The translations under genes were made by a program, and so were the position numbers. Of a DNA stretch of 64,000 nucleotides, positions 44,025-54,704 are shown in pieces. The stretch is taken from positions 558,001 through 622,000 of the forward strand of contig NZ_NIRS01000002.1 of the NCBI RefSeq assembly GCF_002934665.1, written 5' to 3'. Origin of the DNA: Pseudomonas laurylsulfatiphila (GTDB lineage: Bacteria; Pseudomonadota; Gammaproteobacteria; Pseudomonadales; Pseudomonadaceae). Each line of letters starts with the position of its first letter. Positions within the stretch are counted from its first letter, which is position 1. Below the pieces are notes generated by a model, which did not search any database, had not been told where the DNA came from, and was given only the letters and a program-made list of their open reading frames with translations.

Positions 44025-45533
44025 ATGACCTCTTCCATCGTTCCCAGCGTCAAGCTTCTCATCAACGGCGAATTCGTCGAATCGCGCACCACCCAGTGGC
44101 GCGACGTGGTCAACCCGGCCACCCAGGAAGTCCTGGCCCGTGTCCCCTTCGCCACTGCCGAGGAAATGAACGCCGCCGTTGCCAGCGCCAAGCAAGCCTT
44201 CAAGACCTGGCGCAAGACCCCGATCGGTGCCCGTGCCCGTGTCTTCCTCAAGTACCAGCAGCTGATCCGCGAGAACATCAAGGAATTGGCCGCCCTGCTC
44301 ACCGCCGAGCAGGGCAAGACCCTGCCTGATGCCGAAGGTGACGTGTTCCGCGGCCTGGAAGTGGTCGAGCACGCCGCCAGCATCGGCAACCTGCAGATGG
44401 GCGAGTTGGCCAACAACGTGGCCAATGGCGTCGACACCTACACCCTGCTGCAGCCGCTGGGCGTGTGCGCAGGCATCACCCCGTTCAACTTCCCGGCAAT
44501 GATCCCGCTGTGGATGTTCCCGATGGCCATTGCCACCGGCAACACTTTCGTCCTCAAGCCGTCCGAGCAGGACCCACTGGTGACCATGCGCCTGGTGGAA
44601 CTGGCGCTGGAGGCTGGTGTGCCCAAGGGTGTGCTCAACGTCATCCACGGTGGTGTCGACGCGGTGAACCTGATCTGCGACCACCCGGACATCAAGGCCG
44701 TGTCCTTCGTCGGCTCGACCAAGGTCGGCACCCACGTCTACAACCGTGCCACCCAGAACGGCAAGCGCGCGCAGTGCATGATGGGTGCGAAAAACCATGC
44801 CATCGTCCTGCCCGATGCCAACCGGCAGCAGACCCTGAACAACCTGCTGGGTGCCTCCTTCGGCGCTGCCGGCCAGCGCTGCATGGCTCTGCCGGTGGTG
44901 ATCCTGGTCGGTGAAGCGCAGACCTGGCTCCCGGACCTGATCGAACGAACCAAGACTCTCAAGATCAATGGCGGCACCGAGCCAGGCACCGACATCGGCC
45001 CGGTGATTTCCTGCGCCGCCCTGGAGCGCGTCAACGGCCTGATCGCCAGTGGCATCGAAGAAGGCGCAAAGCTTGAACTGGATGGGCGCAACCCGAACGT
45101 GCCGGGCTATCAGGACGGCAACTTCGTCGGCCCGACCATTTTCTCCGGCGTCACCGCGCAAATGTCGGTGTACCGCGAAGAGATCTTCGGCCCGGTGCTG
45201 TGCGTCATGCACGCCGCCAACCTGGACGAGGCGATCGAGATCATCAACGCCAACCCGAACGGCAACGGCACTGCCCTGTTCACCCGTTCCGGCGCTGCCG
45301 CGCGGCACTTCCAGGAAGAGATCGACGTCGGCCAGGTCGGCATCAACGTGCCAATCCCGGTACCGGTCCCGCTGTTCTCCTTCTCCGGTTCGCGCGCCTC
45401 CAAGCTAGGCGACCTGGGTCCCTACGGCAAGCAAGTGGTGACCTTCTACACCCAGACCAAGACGATCACCCAGCGCTGGTTCGACGAAGATGACACCGGC
45501 GGCGCGGTGAACACCACCATCACCCTGAAATGA
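44025..45533 (+). CDS. mmsA: Methylmalonate-semialdehyde dehydrogenase (CoA-acylating)
   Basis: 502 residues, the usual length for MmsA. The ALDH fold is clear: [33 protein letters not shown], and catalytic Cys286 in [12 protein letters not shown], the CMA context being typical of CoA-acylating MMSDH. The C-terminal [20 protein letters not shown] also fits. It converts methylmalonate semialdehyde (from valine or isobutyrate) to propionyl-CoA with NAD and CoA. It is followed directly by mmsB. Confidence 0.96.
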   Translation: MTSSIVPSVKLLINGEFVESRTTQWRDVVNPATQEVLARVPFATAEEMNAAVASAKQAFKTWRKTPIGARARVFLKYQQLIRENIKELAALLTAEQGKTLPDAEGDVFRGLEVVEHAASIGNLQMGELANNVANGVDTYTLLQPLGVCAGITPFNFPAMIPLWMFPMAIATGNTFVLKPSEQDPLVTMRLVELALEAGVPKGVLNVIHGGVDAVNLICDHPDIKAVSFVGSTKVGTHVYNRATQNGKRAQCMMGAKNHAIVLPDANRQQTLNNLLGASFGAAGQRCMALPVVILVGEAQTWLPDLIERTKTLKINGGTEPGTDIGPVISCAALERVNGLIASGIEEGAKLELDGRNPNVPGYQDGNFVGPTIFSGVTAQMSVYREEIFGPVLCVMHAANLDEAIEIINANPNGNGTALFTRSGAAARHFQEEIDVGQVGINVPIPVPVPLFSFSGSRASKLGDLGPYGKQVVTFYTQTKTITQRWFDEDDTGGAVNTTITLK

Positions 45534-45622
45534 CCTTTGCCGGCCGGCGCCTTGCGTCGGCCGACGACAAGCGCGCGCAGGATTTCCCGCGCCACTGCCC
45601 CCTATCGTAAAAGGTAGCCAAC

Positions 45623-46513
45623 ATGCATATCGGATTTCTCGGCCTCGGCAACATGGGCGGCCCAATGGCCCGCAACCTGCTCAAGGCCGGCCACAGCCTG
45701 ACCGTCTTTGACCCCTTCCCGCAGGCGGTCGCCGCCCTGGTGGAGGCCGGCGCCAGCGCCGCCGACTCACCCGCCGCCGTGGCCAAGGCCAGGGTTGAGG
45801 TGATCATCACCATGTTGCCGACCGCCGAGCACGTGAAGCAGGTCTATCGCGGCAAGGATGGTCTGCTGGCCAATATCGGCCCGGGCGTGCTGTTGATCGA
45901 CAGTTCGACCATCGACCCGCTGAGCACCCGCGAGGTGGCCAAATACGCCCTTGCCCAAGGCAACCCGATGCTCGACGCGCCGGTATCCGGCGGCACCGGA
46001 GGCGCGGCCGCAGGCACCCTGACCTTTATGGTCGGTGGCCCGGACAGTGTGTTCGACCAGGCCCTGCCGATCCTCTCGGCCATGGGCAAGAACATCGTGC
46101 ACTGCGGCGCAGCAGGCAACGGCCAAGTGGCCAAGATCGCCAACAACATGCTGCTCGGCATCTCCATGGTCGGCGTCGCCGAAGCCATGGCCCTGGGGGT
46201 GGCCCTGGGCATGGAAGCCAAGGTGCTGGCCGGGATCATCAATACCTCCAGCGGTCGCTGCTGGAGCTCGGAGGTCAACAACCCGTTCCCGGGCGTACTG
46301 GAAAACGCTCCGGCTTCGCGTGGCTACAGCGGCGGGTTTGGCAGTGACCTGATGCTCAAGGATTTGGGCCTGGCCACCGAAGCGGCCAGGCACGCGCGTC
46401 AGCCGGTCGCGCTCGGTGCGGTAGCCCAGCAGCTGTACCAGACCTTCAGTTTGCAAGGTCATGGCGGCCTGGATTTCTCCGCCATCATCAACCTGTTCCG
46501 CGGAGAAGCCTGA
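45623..46513 (+). CDS. mmsB: 3-hydroxyisobutyrate dehydrogenase
   Basis: 296 residues of the beta-hydroxyacid dehydrogenase family: the Rossmann motif HIGFLGLGNMGGPMARNL, the substrate motif DAPVSGGTGGAAAGTL, and the catalytic Lys region GNGQVAKIANNMLLG. The C-terminal KDLGLATEAARHARQPVALG fits 3-hydroxyisobutyrate enzymes. It oxidises 3-hydroxyisobutyrate to methylmalonate semialdehyde for MmsA. AAAGGTAGCC precedes the ATG. The next gene starts three bases after its stop. Confidence 0.95.
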   Translation: MHIGFLGLGNMGGPMARNLLKAGHSLTVFDPFPQAVAALVEAGASAADSPAAVAKARVEVIITMLPTAEHVKQVYRGKDGLLANIGPGVLLIDSSTIDPLSTREVAKYALAQGNPMLDAPVSGGTGGAAAGTLTFMVGGPDSVFDQALPILSAMGKNIVHCGAAGNGQVAKIANNMLLGISMVGVAEAMALGVALGMEAKVLAGIINTSSGRCWSSEVNNPFPGVLENAPASRGYSGGFGSDLMLKDLGLATEAARHARQPVALGAVAQQLYQTFSLQGHGGLDFSAIINLFRGEA

Positions 46514-46515
46514 GC

Positions 46516-47604
46516 ATGAGCGAGCAGCAAGCCCCGGTGCTGGCCAGCGTACGCAACCGTGTCGGCCACCTGACACTGAATCGGCCAAGCGCGTTGAACA
46601 CCCTGGACCTGCCCATGGTGCGCCTGCTCTGCCGGCACCTGTGGGCTTGGGAGCAGGACCCGGAGATCGTCGCCGTGACCCTTCGCGGTGCCGGTGAAAA
46701 GGCCTTCTGCGCCGGCGGCGACATTCGAATGCTGTACGACAGCTACAAGGCCGGCGACAACCAGCACGAACTGTTCCTCGAGGAAGAGTACGCCCTCGAC
46801 GAATACCTGCATGGCTACACCAAGCCAGTGTTGGCGCTGCTGGATGGTTTCGTCCTGGGCGGCGGCATGGGCCTGGCCCAGGCCGCCTCGCTACGCTTGA
46901 TCACCGAGCGCACGCGGATGGGCATGCCGGAAGTCGGCATCGGCTTTTTCCCCGATGTCGGTGGCAGCTATTTCCTGCCGCGCCTGCCGGGTGAACTGGG
47001 AACCTATCTGGGTATTACCGGCTGCCAGGTGCGTGCCGCCGATGCCCTCTATGCGAACCTTGCCGACTACTACCTGCCCAGCGAGCGGCTGGCCGAGCTG
47101 GATGCCTGTCTCGACCACCTGAACTGGACCGCTGCGCCCGCTGAAGACTTGCAGGACCTGCTCGCCGACATGGCCACCGAGCGACTTGCCGGTTCCGAGC
47201 TCAAGGCCTGTCGCCAGGCGATCGACGAATATTTCGCCTTGCCCGATGTCCCGGCCATTTACGCCGCGCTGCAGCGCGAACAACGCCCCGAGCTGCAAGA
47301 CTGGGCCGAGCAGACGGTGAAGCTGCTCGACAGCCGCTCGCCATTGGCGATGGCCACGACGCTCGAGTTGTTGCGCCGTGGTCGTTACCTGAGCCTGGCC
47401 GAGTGCTTCGCCCTTGAATTGCATCTGGACTACCAGTGGTTCGACAAGGGCGACCTGATGGAGGGTGTGCGCGCCCTGATCATCGACAAGGACAAGTGCC
47501 CACGCTGGAGCCCGCCAACCCTGACAGAACTGGCACCTGCCCGGGTGCAGGCCTTCTTCAACGACTTTGAACGCGCCTCCGGCAAGCCCGTTCGCACCGC
47601 CTGA
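46516..47604 (+). CDS. 3-hydroxyisobutyryl-CoA hydrolase (crotonase superfamily)
   Basis: 362 residues, longer than a plain enoyl-CoA hydratase (~260) and matching HIBCH-type hydrolases. Signature segments are LTLNRPSALNTLDLPMV, FCAGGDIRMLYDSYKAGD, LDGFVLGGGMGLAQ, and MPEVGIGFFPDVGGSYFLPRLPG, the last characteristic of 3-hydroxyisobutyryl-CoA hydrolases. It should release 3-hydroxyisobutyrate for MmsB. The operon lacks a separate methacrylyl-CoA hydratase, so that step must come from elsewhere. Confidence 0.9.
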   Translation: MSEQQAPVLASVRNRVGHLTLNRPSALNTLDLPMVRLLCRHLWAWEQDPEIVAVTLRGAGEKAFCAGGDIRMLYDSYKAGDNQHELFLEEEYALDEYLHGYTKPVLALLDGFVLGGGMGLAQAASLRLITERTRMGMPEVGIGFFPDVGGSYFLPRLPGELGTYLGITGCQVRAADALYANLADYYLPSERLAELDACLDHLNWTAAPAEDLQDLLADMATERLAGSELKACRQAIDEYFALPDVPAIYAALQREQRPELQDWAEQTVKLLDSRSPLAMATTLELLRRGRYLSLAECFALELHLDYQWFDKGDLMEGVRALIIDKDKCPRWSPPTLTELAPARVQAFFNDFERASGKPVRTA

Positions 47605-47622
47605 TTGGCAGGAGACTTTGCA

Positions 47623-48774
47623 ATGCACGATATCGAATTGACCGAAGAACAACGCATGATCCGCGACATGGCGCGCGACTTCGCCCGCAGCGAAGTCGCG
47701 CCACATGCCCAGGCCTGGGAGAAGGCCGGCTGGATCGATGACGCCGTGGTGGCGCAGATGGGCGAGCTGGGTCTGCTGGGCATGGTCGTCCCGGACACCT
47801 GGGGCGGCAGCTATACCGACTATGTGGCCTACGCCCTGGCCGTGGAAGAAATCTCGGCCGGTGACGGTGCCCTCGGCGCGCTGATGAGCATCCACAATTC
47901 GGTGGGCTGCGGCCCCCTGCTGAAATACGGCACCCCTGCGCAGCAGGACAACTGGCTGCCGCTACTGGTCAGTGGTCAGGCGATCGGCTGCTTCTGCCTG
48001 ACCGAGCCACAGGCCGGCTCCGAGGCGCACAACCTGCGTACCCGTGCCGAACTGCGCGACGGTCAGTGGATTCTCAACGGTGCCAAGCAGTTCGTCAGCA
48101 ACGGGGAGCGGGCCAAGCTGGCCATTGTCTTCGCCGTCACTGATGCGGAACTGGGCAAGAAAGGTCTGTCGGCCTTCCTGGTCCCCACTGACAACGCCGG
48201 ATTCGTGGTCGACCGACGCGAACACAAGATGGGGATCAAGGCCTCCGATACCTGCGCGGTGACCCTGAACAACTGCACCATTCCCGAAGCGAACCTGCTG
48301 GGTGAACGCGGCAAAGGCCTGGCCATTGCCCTGTCGAACCTGGAAGGCGGCCGCATCGGCATCGCCGCCCAGGCCCTGGGTATCGCCCGCGCCGCCTTCG
48401 AGGCCGCCCTGGGCTATGCACGCGAACGCGTCCAGTTCGGCAAGCCGATCATCGAGCACCAGAGCGTGTCCAACCTGCTCGCCGACATGCACACCCGGCT
48501 CAACGCCACCCGCCTGCTGATCCTGCATGCGGCGCGCCTGAAAAGCGCCGGGCAACCGTGCCTGTCCGAAGCCTCCCAGGCCAAGCTGTTTGCCTCGGAA
48601 ATGGCCGAGCGCGTGTGCTCCAGCGCCATGCAGATCCATGGCGGCTACGGTTACCTGGAAGACTACCCGGTAGAGCGCTACTACCGCGACGCGCGCATCA
48701 CCCAGATCTACGAAGGCACCAGCGAGGTCCAGCGCCTGCTGATCGCCCGCGAACTGAGCCACTACGCGCTCTGA
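47623..48774 (+). CDS. Acyl-CoA dehydrogenase, likely isobutyryl-CoA dehydrogenase
   Basis: 383 residues, standard ACAD length. The FAD/substrate signature [17 protein letters not shown] is present, with [22 protein letters not shown] and the C-terminal [33 protein letters not shown] where the catalytic Glu lies in YEGTSE. In this operon it should oxidise isobutyryl-CoA to methacrylyl-CoA. GGAG lies upstream of the ATG at 47623; the frame is open six codons earlier from 47605. Confidence 0.92.
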   Translation: MHDIELTEEQRMIRDMARDFARSEVAPHAQAWEKAGWIDDAVVAQMGELGLLGMVVPDTWGGSYTDYVAYALAVEEISAGDGALGALMSIHNSVGCGPLLKYGTPAQQDNWLPLLVSGQAIGCFCLTEPQAGSEAHNLRTRAELRDGQWILNGAKQFVSNGERAKLAIVFAVTDAELGKKGLSAFLVPTDNAGFVVDRREHKMGIKASDTCAVTLNNCTIPEANLLGERGKGLAIALSNLEGGRIGIAAQALGIARAAFEAALGYARERVQFGKPIIEHQSVSNLLADMHTRLNATRLLILHAARLKSAGQPCLSEASQAKLFASEMAERVCSSAMQIHGGYGYLEDYPVERYYRDARITQIYEGTSEVQRLLIARELSHYAL

Positions 48775-48840
48775 CCTCCTCCAGCCGGGCACGACTGCCG
48801 CGTCCGGCTTTTCCCTGTCTTGCCCGTTGTGGAGTTGCTC

Positions 48841-50469
48841 ATGCTCGGCTTGCGCAATATTTCCATCAGCCGCCGTCTGTGGCTGATTTTGCTGACCTCC
48901 ATTCTGATGCTGCTGATTCTCGCCGGCCTGATGCTCAAGCAGAGCCATGACGACCTTTATACCGCCAAGGCGTTGAAAACCCGCCACGTGGTCGAGACCG
49001 CCGGCAGCATCCTGCGCCACTTCCAAGGCCTGGAAGGCCAGGGTCTCAGTCGTGAGCAGGCGCAGCAGCAGGCCATCGCTGTCATGCGCGACTTGCGCTA
49101 CGACCGCGAGGATTACTTCTGGCTCGAAGACCTCGACACGCGAATGGTCATGCACCCCAATGCCAAGCTCGAGGGCAAGCGCATGGCCGGTACCCTCGAT
49201 CCGGACGGCAAGGCGCTGTTCGACGAAATGGTCGCCACGGCCAAACTCGATGGCGCCGGACTGGTGCGCTACCGCTGGCCCAAGCCAGGTTCCGACGCGC
49301 CGGTGGAGAAGGTTTCCTACGTCGAATTGTTCAAGCCCTGGGGCTGGATTGTCGGCTCGGGCATCTACATAGACGACGTGCAAGTCGAGTTCCGCCGCCA
49401 GCTGATTCAGGCCTTCGTCATAGTGCTGACGATCGCCCTGCTGCTCAGTGCGCTGATCCTGCTGATTGCCCGCAGCATCGCCTCGCCACTGGCGCGGGTG
49501 GTCGAAGCGATGGAGAACATCGCCAGCGGCGAGGCCGACCTGACCCGCAATCTGGATAACCGCTGGCGCGATGAACTGACCGAATTGAGCGGCCATTTCA
49601 ACGTGTTCACCAACAAGCTGCGTGGCGTGATCGGTCAGTCCATACAGTCCGCCGACAGCCTGGACAAGGCTTCGAAGTCGCTCAGCGAAATCGCCACCGA
49701 GAGCCAGAACCACAGCCAGCAGCAATCGCAGCAGATGGAGCTGGTAGCCGCCGCCATCCACGAAGTCTCCTACGCCGTGCAGGATGTGGCCAGGAACGCC
49801 GAACACGCTGCCAACGAAGTTAGCCAGGCCGAAGAGCAGGCACGTCGGGGCCAGAACAACATCGACACCAGCCTGCGCCAGATCGATCAGTTGTCCGATA
49901 CCATCGGCCAGGCCGTCGAGGTAATCCAGAGCCTGGCCCGGGAAAGTACCCAGATTGGCAGCGTGCTGGAAGTGATCCGCGCCATCGCCGAACAGACCAA
50001 TCTGCTCGCGCTGAACGCCGCCATCGAGGCGGCGCGCGCAGGCGAACAGGGTCGCGGCTTCGCTGTGGTAGCAGACGAAGTGCGCCTGCTGGCGCAGCGC
50101 ACCCAGCAGTCCACCGCGCAAATCCAGGACATGATCGAGCGCCTGCACGGCAACTCGGAAGCCGCGGTGAATGTCATCAATGCCAGCAGCCAGGCCGCCC
50201 GACAAACCGTGGAGCAGGCCCACCAAACGGCTGAAAGCCTGCACCAGGTACTCGGCGCACTGCGCAATGTCACTGAACTGAACGCCTCGATCGCCAGCGC
50301 CACCCTGGAGCAGTCACACGTGGTCGAAGACATCAACCAGAATGTGTCCCGCGCAGCCTCTCTGGCTCACGAAAATGCCCAGGCAGCAGACCGGTCCAGC
50401 GAGGCGAGCCAGGAACTGGGTCAACTGGCGGGTCGGCTCAATCGGCTATTGGGCCAGTTTCGCGTATGA
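48841..50469 (+). CDS. Methyl-accepting chemotaxis protein with single Cache domain
   Basis: 542 residues. A first membrane helix ([21 protein letters not shown]) is followed by a ~140-residue periplasmic sCache domain ([27 protein letters not shown], then [14 protein letters not shown]). The second helix is [20 protein letters not shown]. Then come a HAMP domain and a signalling hairpin with the highly conserved [20 protein letters not shown] tip. No C-terminal CheR-tethering pentapeptide is seen. Single-Cache receptors often sense short-chain organic acids; placement right after the catabolic genes suggests taxis toward their substrate. Confidence 0.94.
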   Translation: MLGLRNISISRRLWLILLTSILMLLILAGLMLKQSHDDLYTAKALKTRHVVETAGSILRHFQGLEGQGLSREQAQQQAIAVMRDLRYDREDYFWLEDLDTRMVMHPNAKLEGKRMAGTLDPDGKALFDEMVATAKLDGAGLVRYRWPKPGSDAPVEKVSYVELFKPWGWIVGSGIYIDDVQVEFRRQLIQAFVIVLTIALLLSALILLIARSIASPLARVVEAMENIASGEADLTRNLDNRWRDELTELSGHFNVFTNKLRGVIGQSIQSADSLDKASKSLSEIATESQNHSQQQSQQMELVAAAIHEVSYAVQDVARNAEHAANEVSQAEEQARRGQNNIDTSLRQIDQLSDTIGQAVEVIQSLARESTQIGSVLEVIRAIAEQTNLLALNAAIEAARAGEQGRGFAVVADEVRLLAQRTQQSTAQIQDMIERLHGNSEAAVNVINASSQAARQTVEQAHQTAESLHQVLGALRNVTELNASIASATLEQSHVVEDINQNVSRAASLAHENAQAADRSSEASQELGQLAGRLNRLLGQFRV

Positions 50470-51158
50470 GGTGGATGAGCAACATGCAGCCCTCCAAAAC
50501 CCTTTTTGCCGTGCCTGTCGACGAAGCGCGCAACACGCGTTACCTGGAAACGCGGCACAAGGCTGTCGAGCTGTTCGCCCGGCATGGTTTCAGCCGAGTC
50601 AGCATGCGCGACTTGGCCACTTGCCTGGGGATCACGGCCGGCTCCCTCTACAACCACATCGATAGCAAAGAGGCACTGCTGTGTGAATTGATCGAAGAGC
50701 TCTACGAAGCGTTGCTGGACGGCGCCAGCCTGGTGACCCGTCGCAAATCTGCCCCCGCTGTACGAATGCAGGGCCTGCTTGAGGCGCACCTGCGGCTGCA
50801 CGAGCGTATGGCCGCACATTTCCGCCTGGCTGAGTACGACCTTCATTGTTTGAGCGACGAACAGCAAGACTCGATTCTGGTCCTGCGCCGACGCTACGAG
50901 CAGCACCTGGTGGAGACCATAGAGCAACTCACCGGTAAACCGGCTGGCGCCACCCGACGCGCAACCGTTAGCGGCATCGTTTCCCTGCTCAATCAACTAC
51001 CGGCCTGGGTTGGGCAGCCCAAGGCCGGCATTGGAGCACGCCGCAAGCTGCTGCATGAGATGGTGATGAGTACGCTGCAGGGCGCATTGCGGGCAACTGA
51101 GGCCGCAGACCTGGCGGCAGTCGTTCACGCATCGCCCTCCTCCTTGGCACTTAAATAA
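50466..51158 (+). CDS. TetR-family regulator
   Basis: About 230 residues. The N-terminal TetR HTH is [47 protein letters not shown]; the remainder is an all-helical ligand/dimer domain. Three Met codons compete for the start (50466, 50475, 50484); the first overlaps the chemoreceptor stop as ATGA, implying coupling. It may repress or modulate the preceding operon, or respond to an acyl-CoA intermediate as many TetR proteins of catabolic operons do. Confidence 0.88.
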   Translation: MRWMSNMQPSKTLFAVPVDEARNTRYLETRHKAVELFARHGFSRVSMRDLATCLGITAGSLYNHIDSKEALLCELIEELYEALLDGASLVTRRKSAPAVRMQGLLEAHLRLHERMAAHFRLAEYDLHCLSDEQQDSILVLRRRYEQHLVETIEQLTGKPAGATRRATVSGIVSLLNQLPAWVGQPKAGIGARRKLLHEMVMSTLQGALRATEAADLAAVVHASPSSLALK

Positions 51159-51336
51159 GTACCTGATTCCGATACCCTCTGCCGGCAGCCGACAAACCCT
51201 CGGATCTTATTTTCTTACTCTCCACTGGCCCCGATGTGAATCGCTTCACGTCGGGCCAATCAGTCCTGCCACTGCACACCCCACCATAAGCTCCAGCCCT
51301 GCGGGCTTTGGGTCGGGTGCAAGGAGAATAAAAATA

Positions 51337-52521
51337 ATGAATCCAGGTTTTACATCATCACTCAACCACTTGCTCGATGCTGCCACGGTTGGATCGCAGC
51401 GCGTCCCAGGCGTAGTCGCGGCAATAGTCGGGCGTGACGGTCTGGTCTATGAGGGTGCATCAGGTCAAAGGACGCTCGGTCAAGCCCCTGCCATGACCAC
51501 CGACAGCGTTTTCGCCCTGTTTTCCACGACCAAAGCGATAACCGCCACGGCGGTATTGCAGTTGGTCGAGGAGGGCCGACTGGATCTCGACGCGCCTGCC
51601 AGAAACTATGTGCCGATGATCGGCGAACTGAAGGTACTCGAAGGGTTTGATAGCGACGGAACGCCTCGCCTTCGCGCCCCCAAAAAGCACATCACCACCC
51701 GAATGCTTCTGCTTCATACGGCAGGCCTGGGTTACGAGTTCTTCAATGAAGACTACAACAGACTCGCCCAGGAACAAGGACAGCCCAGCGTCATCAGCGG
51801 GTCGTTGGCGGCGCTTGTAACACCCTTGCTGTTTGAGCCTGGTGAACAGTGGGAATACGGCTCCAACATGGATTGGGCTGGCCTGGTGGTCGAGGCCATC
51901 ACCGGCAAACGTCTGGGTGAAGTCATGCAACAGCGTATTTTCGAGCCGCTGGGCATGACCGATACCGCCTTTACCATGACCCCGTCGATGCTCCAGCGCC
52001 GAGCCAGCATCCACCAGCGCGCAGAGGATGGATCGCTGAGCGCACTCGAGGATTTCATCCTCCCACAAGCGCCCGAAGTGCACATGGGAGGCCATGGCCT
52101 GTATTCGACCGTGAAGGATTACTGTCAGTTTATCCGTGCCTGGCTTAACGATGGACAAGGTGAACACGGACGGATCCTCAAACCGGAAACGATCCGGTTC
52201 GCGGAGAAAAATGGTCTCGAAAACCTGAAGGTAAAAGCCCTTCCCAGCGTTATCCCCAGTCTCTCCAACGCCGCAGAGTTCTTCCCGGGCATGCCCAAGT
52301 CGTGGGCCATGAGTTTCATGGTCAACGATCAAGACGCCCCCACCGGTCGCCCTGCAGGTTCCCTGGCGTGGGCCGGGTTGGCCAATCTTTTCTATTGGAT
52401 CGACCGCAAGAACGGCATCGGTGGTTTTTGGGCCACCCAGATATTGCCGTTCGCCGATCCCGTTTCGGTCAATGCGTATCTGGATTTCGAAACGGCGGCC
52501 TACCGCCATCTGACCCGCTGA
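51337..52521 (+). CDS. Serine hydrolase, class C beta-lactamase/EstB-like esterase
   Basis: 394 residues. The SxxK motif is S63-T-T-K66 ([12 protein letters not shown]), with the nucleophile Ser63; [17 protein letters not shown] provides the second motif (Tyr-x-Asn type). No signal peptide is visible, so a cytoplasmic esterase is more likely than an exported beta-lactamase. The gene is followed by an outer-membrane channel and a convergent AraC regulator, a combination suggesting uptake and hydrolysis of an ester or lactone. Confidence 0.86.
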   Translation: MNPGFTSSLNHLLDAATVGSQRVPGVVAAIVGRDGLVYEGASGQRTLGQAPAMTTDSVFALFSTTKAITATAVLQLVEEGRLDLDAPARNYVPMIGELKVLEGFDSDGTPRLRAPKKHITTRMLLLHTAGLGYEFFNEDYNRLAQEQGQPSVISGSLAALVTPLLFEPGEQWEYGSNMDWAGLVVEAITGKRLGEVMQQRIFEPLGMTDTAFTMTPSMLQRRASIHQRAEDGSLSALEDFILPQAPEVHMGGHGLYSTVKDYCQFIRAWLNDGQGEHGRILKPETIRFAEKNGLENLKVKALPSVIPSLSNAAEFFPGMPKSWAMSFMVNDQDAPTGRPAGSLAWAGLANLFYWIDRKNGIGGFWATQILPFADPVSVNAYLDFETAAYRHLTR

Positions 52522-52629
52522 CCCACCACCGATTCGATTCGGATCGCATGGAAGCCCCCCGGGGCTCCAGGCGACGGTGCAAGAAAACAATCCCTCTCCA
52601 AAAACCAACAAAAACAAAACAGGTGACTC

Positions 52630-53553
52630 ATGGAGATCTCCACACGTACCCCTGCGCGCGTTCGGCCCCTGGTACGCGCACTCGACACTTCAACGATCGG
52701 TGCCGGCCTCGCGCTGGCGATTCTGGCGGGCAACGCCCAGGCCATTGATGTGGACGCCGGCGAATACACCGCTGCGCTTCCAGCCGGCAGCAATATCGGT
52801 TTGCTTTACCTGCAGCATGCCCAGCGGCGGTCGCTTTACAGCGACGGCCACAAGGTTGCGATCAAAGCGGGGCTCGACTCGGATATCGGCATACTGCGCG
52901 CCGCGCATTACCAGCAACTGGGCGACTACACGCTCAATACGCAGTTTCTGTTGCCCTTCGGTCGCCTGGAAGGAACACGCGACAACGACTCGCTGGGACA
53001 AACCAGTGGCGTCGGCGATCTGATTCTGGCGTCCACTCTGTGGCTCGTGAATGACCCGGCAAAAAACCGCTACTGGGGCATTGCACCCTACCTGCACGTG
53101 CCGACCGGCAACTATGACCGCAACGATGCACTCAACCTTGGCGAAAACCGTTGGAAGTTGACGTTGCAGACCGGCTATGTAACCGGTCTCACTGAAAATT
53201 TTTCCCTGGACCTCACCGCAGACGTGACCTTCTTTGACAAAAATGACGACCTCACGAGTCAAGGCCTGACGTTGCGCCAGAAGCCGTTGTGGCAAGGTCA
53301 GACCTACCTGAGGTACGCGGTGACACCCAAGCTTTCGGTGCATGTCGGTGCGTCCCGACTCTGGGGTGGTGAGACGCGCATTGACGGTCAGGATCAGAAC
53401 GATGAACCCAACACCAGTAAATACCGTGTCGGCTCGTCCTACTGGATAACCCCGACCTTCCAGGCCCTGCTCAACTACGGGCAGGATGTCTCGGTCGACA
53501 ACGGCTTCAAGGAAAACCAGCGGGTCAACCTAAGGCTGTTGTGGGTGTTCTGA
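52630..53553 (+). CDS. Outer-membrane channel of the phenol-degradation MetA type
   Basis: 307 residues with a longish signal region (the hydrophobic core is IGAGLALAILAGNAQA). The mature part has many amphipathic strands and the family hallmarks: FLLPFGRLEG, DLILASTLWLVNDP, YLHVPTGNYDRNDALNLGENRW and RVGSSYWITPTFQALLNYG, ending NLRLLWVF. These 'MetA-pathway' outer-membrane proteins accompany aromatic or hydrophobic substrate degradation. It lies 108 bp after the serine hydrolase. Confidence 0.87.
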   Translation: MEISTRTPARVRPLVRALDTSTIGAGLALAILAGNAQAIDVDAGEYTAALPAGSNIGLLYLQHAQRRSLYSDGHKVAIKAGLDSDIGILRAAHYQQLGDYTLNTQFLLPFGRLEGTRDNDSLGQTSGVGDLILASTLWLVNDPAKNRYWGIAPYLHVPTGNYDRNDALNLGENRWKLTLQTGYVTGLTENFSLDLTADVTFFDKNDDLTSQGLTLRQKPLWQGQTYLRYAVTPKLSVHVGASRLWGGETRIDGQDQNDEPNTSKYRVGSSYWITPTFQALLNYGQDVSVDNGFKENQRVNLRLLWVF

Positions 53554-53566
53554 CCCACAGTGAATG

Positions 53567-53601
53567 GCACCGGGAGCGGGCTGAACACCGCTCCCCGGTG
53601 C
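53567..53601. terminator. Hairpin between convergent channel and AraC genes
   Basis: GCACCGGGAGCGG (53567-53579) pairs with CCGCTCCCCGGTGC (53588-53601) with a single bulged base. Located between two convergent stop codons, it is positioned to terminate both. Confidence 0.6.
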
Positions 53602-53621
53602 ACTCGTACCGCCTCGAATCG

Positions 53622-54650
53622 CTAGCGCAGCCGGCGGTGCAAGGTCTGGGAGGGTAATTCACTGAAACGCTTGCGATAGATCCCGGCAAATTCACCCAGG
53701 TTCAGATACCCCCAGCGAAAGGCGACGGCCGAAACGGTGGTTCCCGATTGCGGATCCGCCGCCAGCAAATCGCGGTGCACGCCCTGCAATCGCTGCTCGC
53801 GCAGGAACGCACCGGGCGTCATGCCGCGAAAGCGCGCGAAGGCACCACTCAATGTCCGCACACTGGTCCCTACCGCACTGGCCACCTCACCCATGGTCGG
53901 CAGGCACGCCGCATTGGCACTCATGAACTCTTCGGCAGCCCTGACATAACGGGGTGCAATCCGGTTCAGTGGACTATTCAAATCAAGCCCTGCCCGCCCG
54001 GCGCGGCCAGCCCATTCCTGCAGCATATGAACGCAAAGGCTTTGCTCCAGGTGAGTGCCCATACGCCCTTCAGCCATGTGTTCGGGCGCCTCGGCAATAC
54101 AACGAACCGTATACTCCAGCAGACTCAGCCAGCTCGAACCCACTCCGCCGATGACGCACTTGTGTCTCCAGAACTGATCATCGGGCACGAACCCGAACCA
54201 CTGCTGTGCCATCCGCTCCAGGACGGCATGAGGAATGGTCAGATTCAGTTGCAGGTGATCAGGGTCGAGGTCGACCCGGTAATCGACACGACTGCAATCG
54301 GCAACGAATGACTCACCCACTGCCGTATCTTCAGTGACCGAACGCCGACTCCAGTGCCGGGCATTGCCGCGAATGGTGGTAAGCAGCAGCGCATTCCCCG
54401 CTTCGGGCGAAAATTCATCGACGCTCACCGGCACGCCGTAGGCAAAACGAGTCAGCGTCAGCTCGCCAATCCTGGACGAATGCATGGTGGCGTGCGGCTT
54501 GATGGCCTGCCCTTTGGGTACCACACGGTAGGGCATATACATGCGATCCGACCAGTCGCTGATTTCATCCCACTCGGTTGAAAAACATTTGTGATGCGGG
54601 TGAATCGGCTTGCCGCTGGCATCGGCTAACAACGCATGTTCGAGAAGCAT
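53622..54650 (-). CDS. AraC-family regulator
   Basis: 342 residues. The C-terminal ~100 carry two HTH motifs: CLPTMGEVASAVGTSVRTLSGAFARFRGMTPGAFL, then VSAVAFRWGYLNLGEFAGIYRKRFSELPSQTL. The N-terminal ~200 resemble the AraC-binding-like domain of the FeaR/XylS-like group. Convergent with the serine hydrolase/channel pair; it is the nearest candidate regulator for these, although not divergent from them. Confidence 0.9.
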   Translation of the reverse strand: MLLEHALLADASGKPIHPHHKCFSTEWDEISDWSDRMYMPYRVVPKGQAIKPHATMHSSRIGELTLTRFAYGVPVSVDEFSPEAGNALLLTTIRGNARHWSRRSVTEDTAVGESFVADCSRVDYRVDLDPDHLQLNLTIPHAVLERMAQQWFGFVPDDQFWRHKCVIGGVGSSWLSLLEYTVRCIAEAPEHMAEGRMGTHLEQSLCVHMLQEWAGRAGRAGLDLNSPLNRIAPRYVRAAEEFMSANAACLPTMGEVASAVGTSVRTLSGAFARFRGMTPGAFLREQRLQGVHRDLLAADPQSGTTVSAVAFRWGYLNLGEFAGIYRKRFSELPSQTLHRRLR

Positions 54651-54704
54651 GGAGACACCTGTTTTTTATTTTTTTAGGGTCCAATTGATGCCCAGGCCTG
54701 CCAC

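Noticed and set aside
47962..50244. A 760-codon minus-strand open frame across the acyl-CoA dehydrogenase and chemoreceptor genes
   Set aside because: Both plus-strand genes are clear family members. The antisense frame has the His/Gln/Gly/Val-rich composition typical of shadows of GC-rich genes and no domain.
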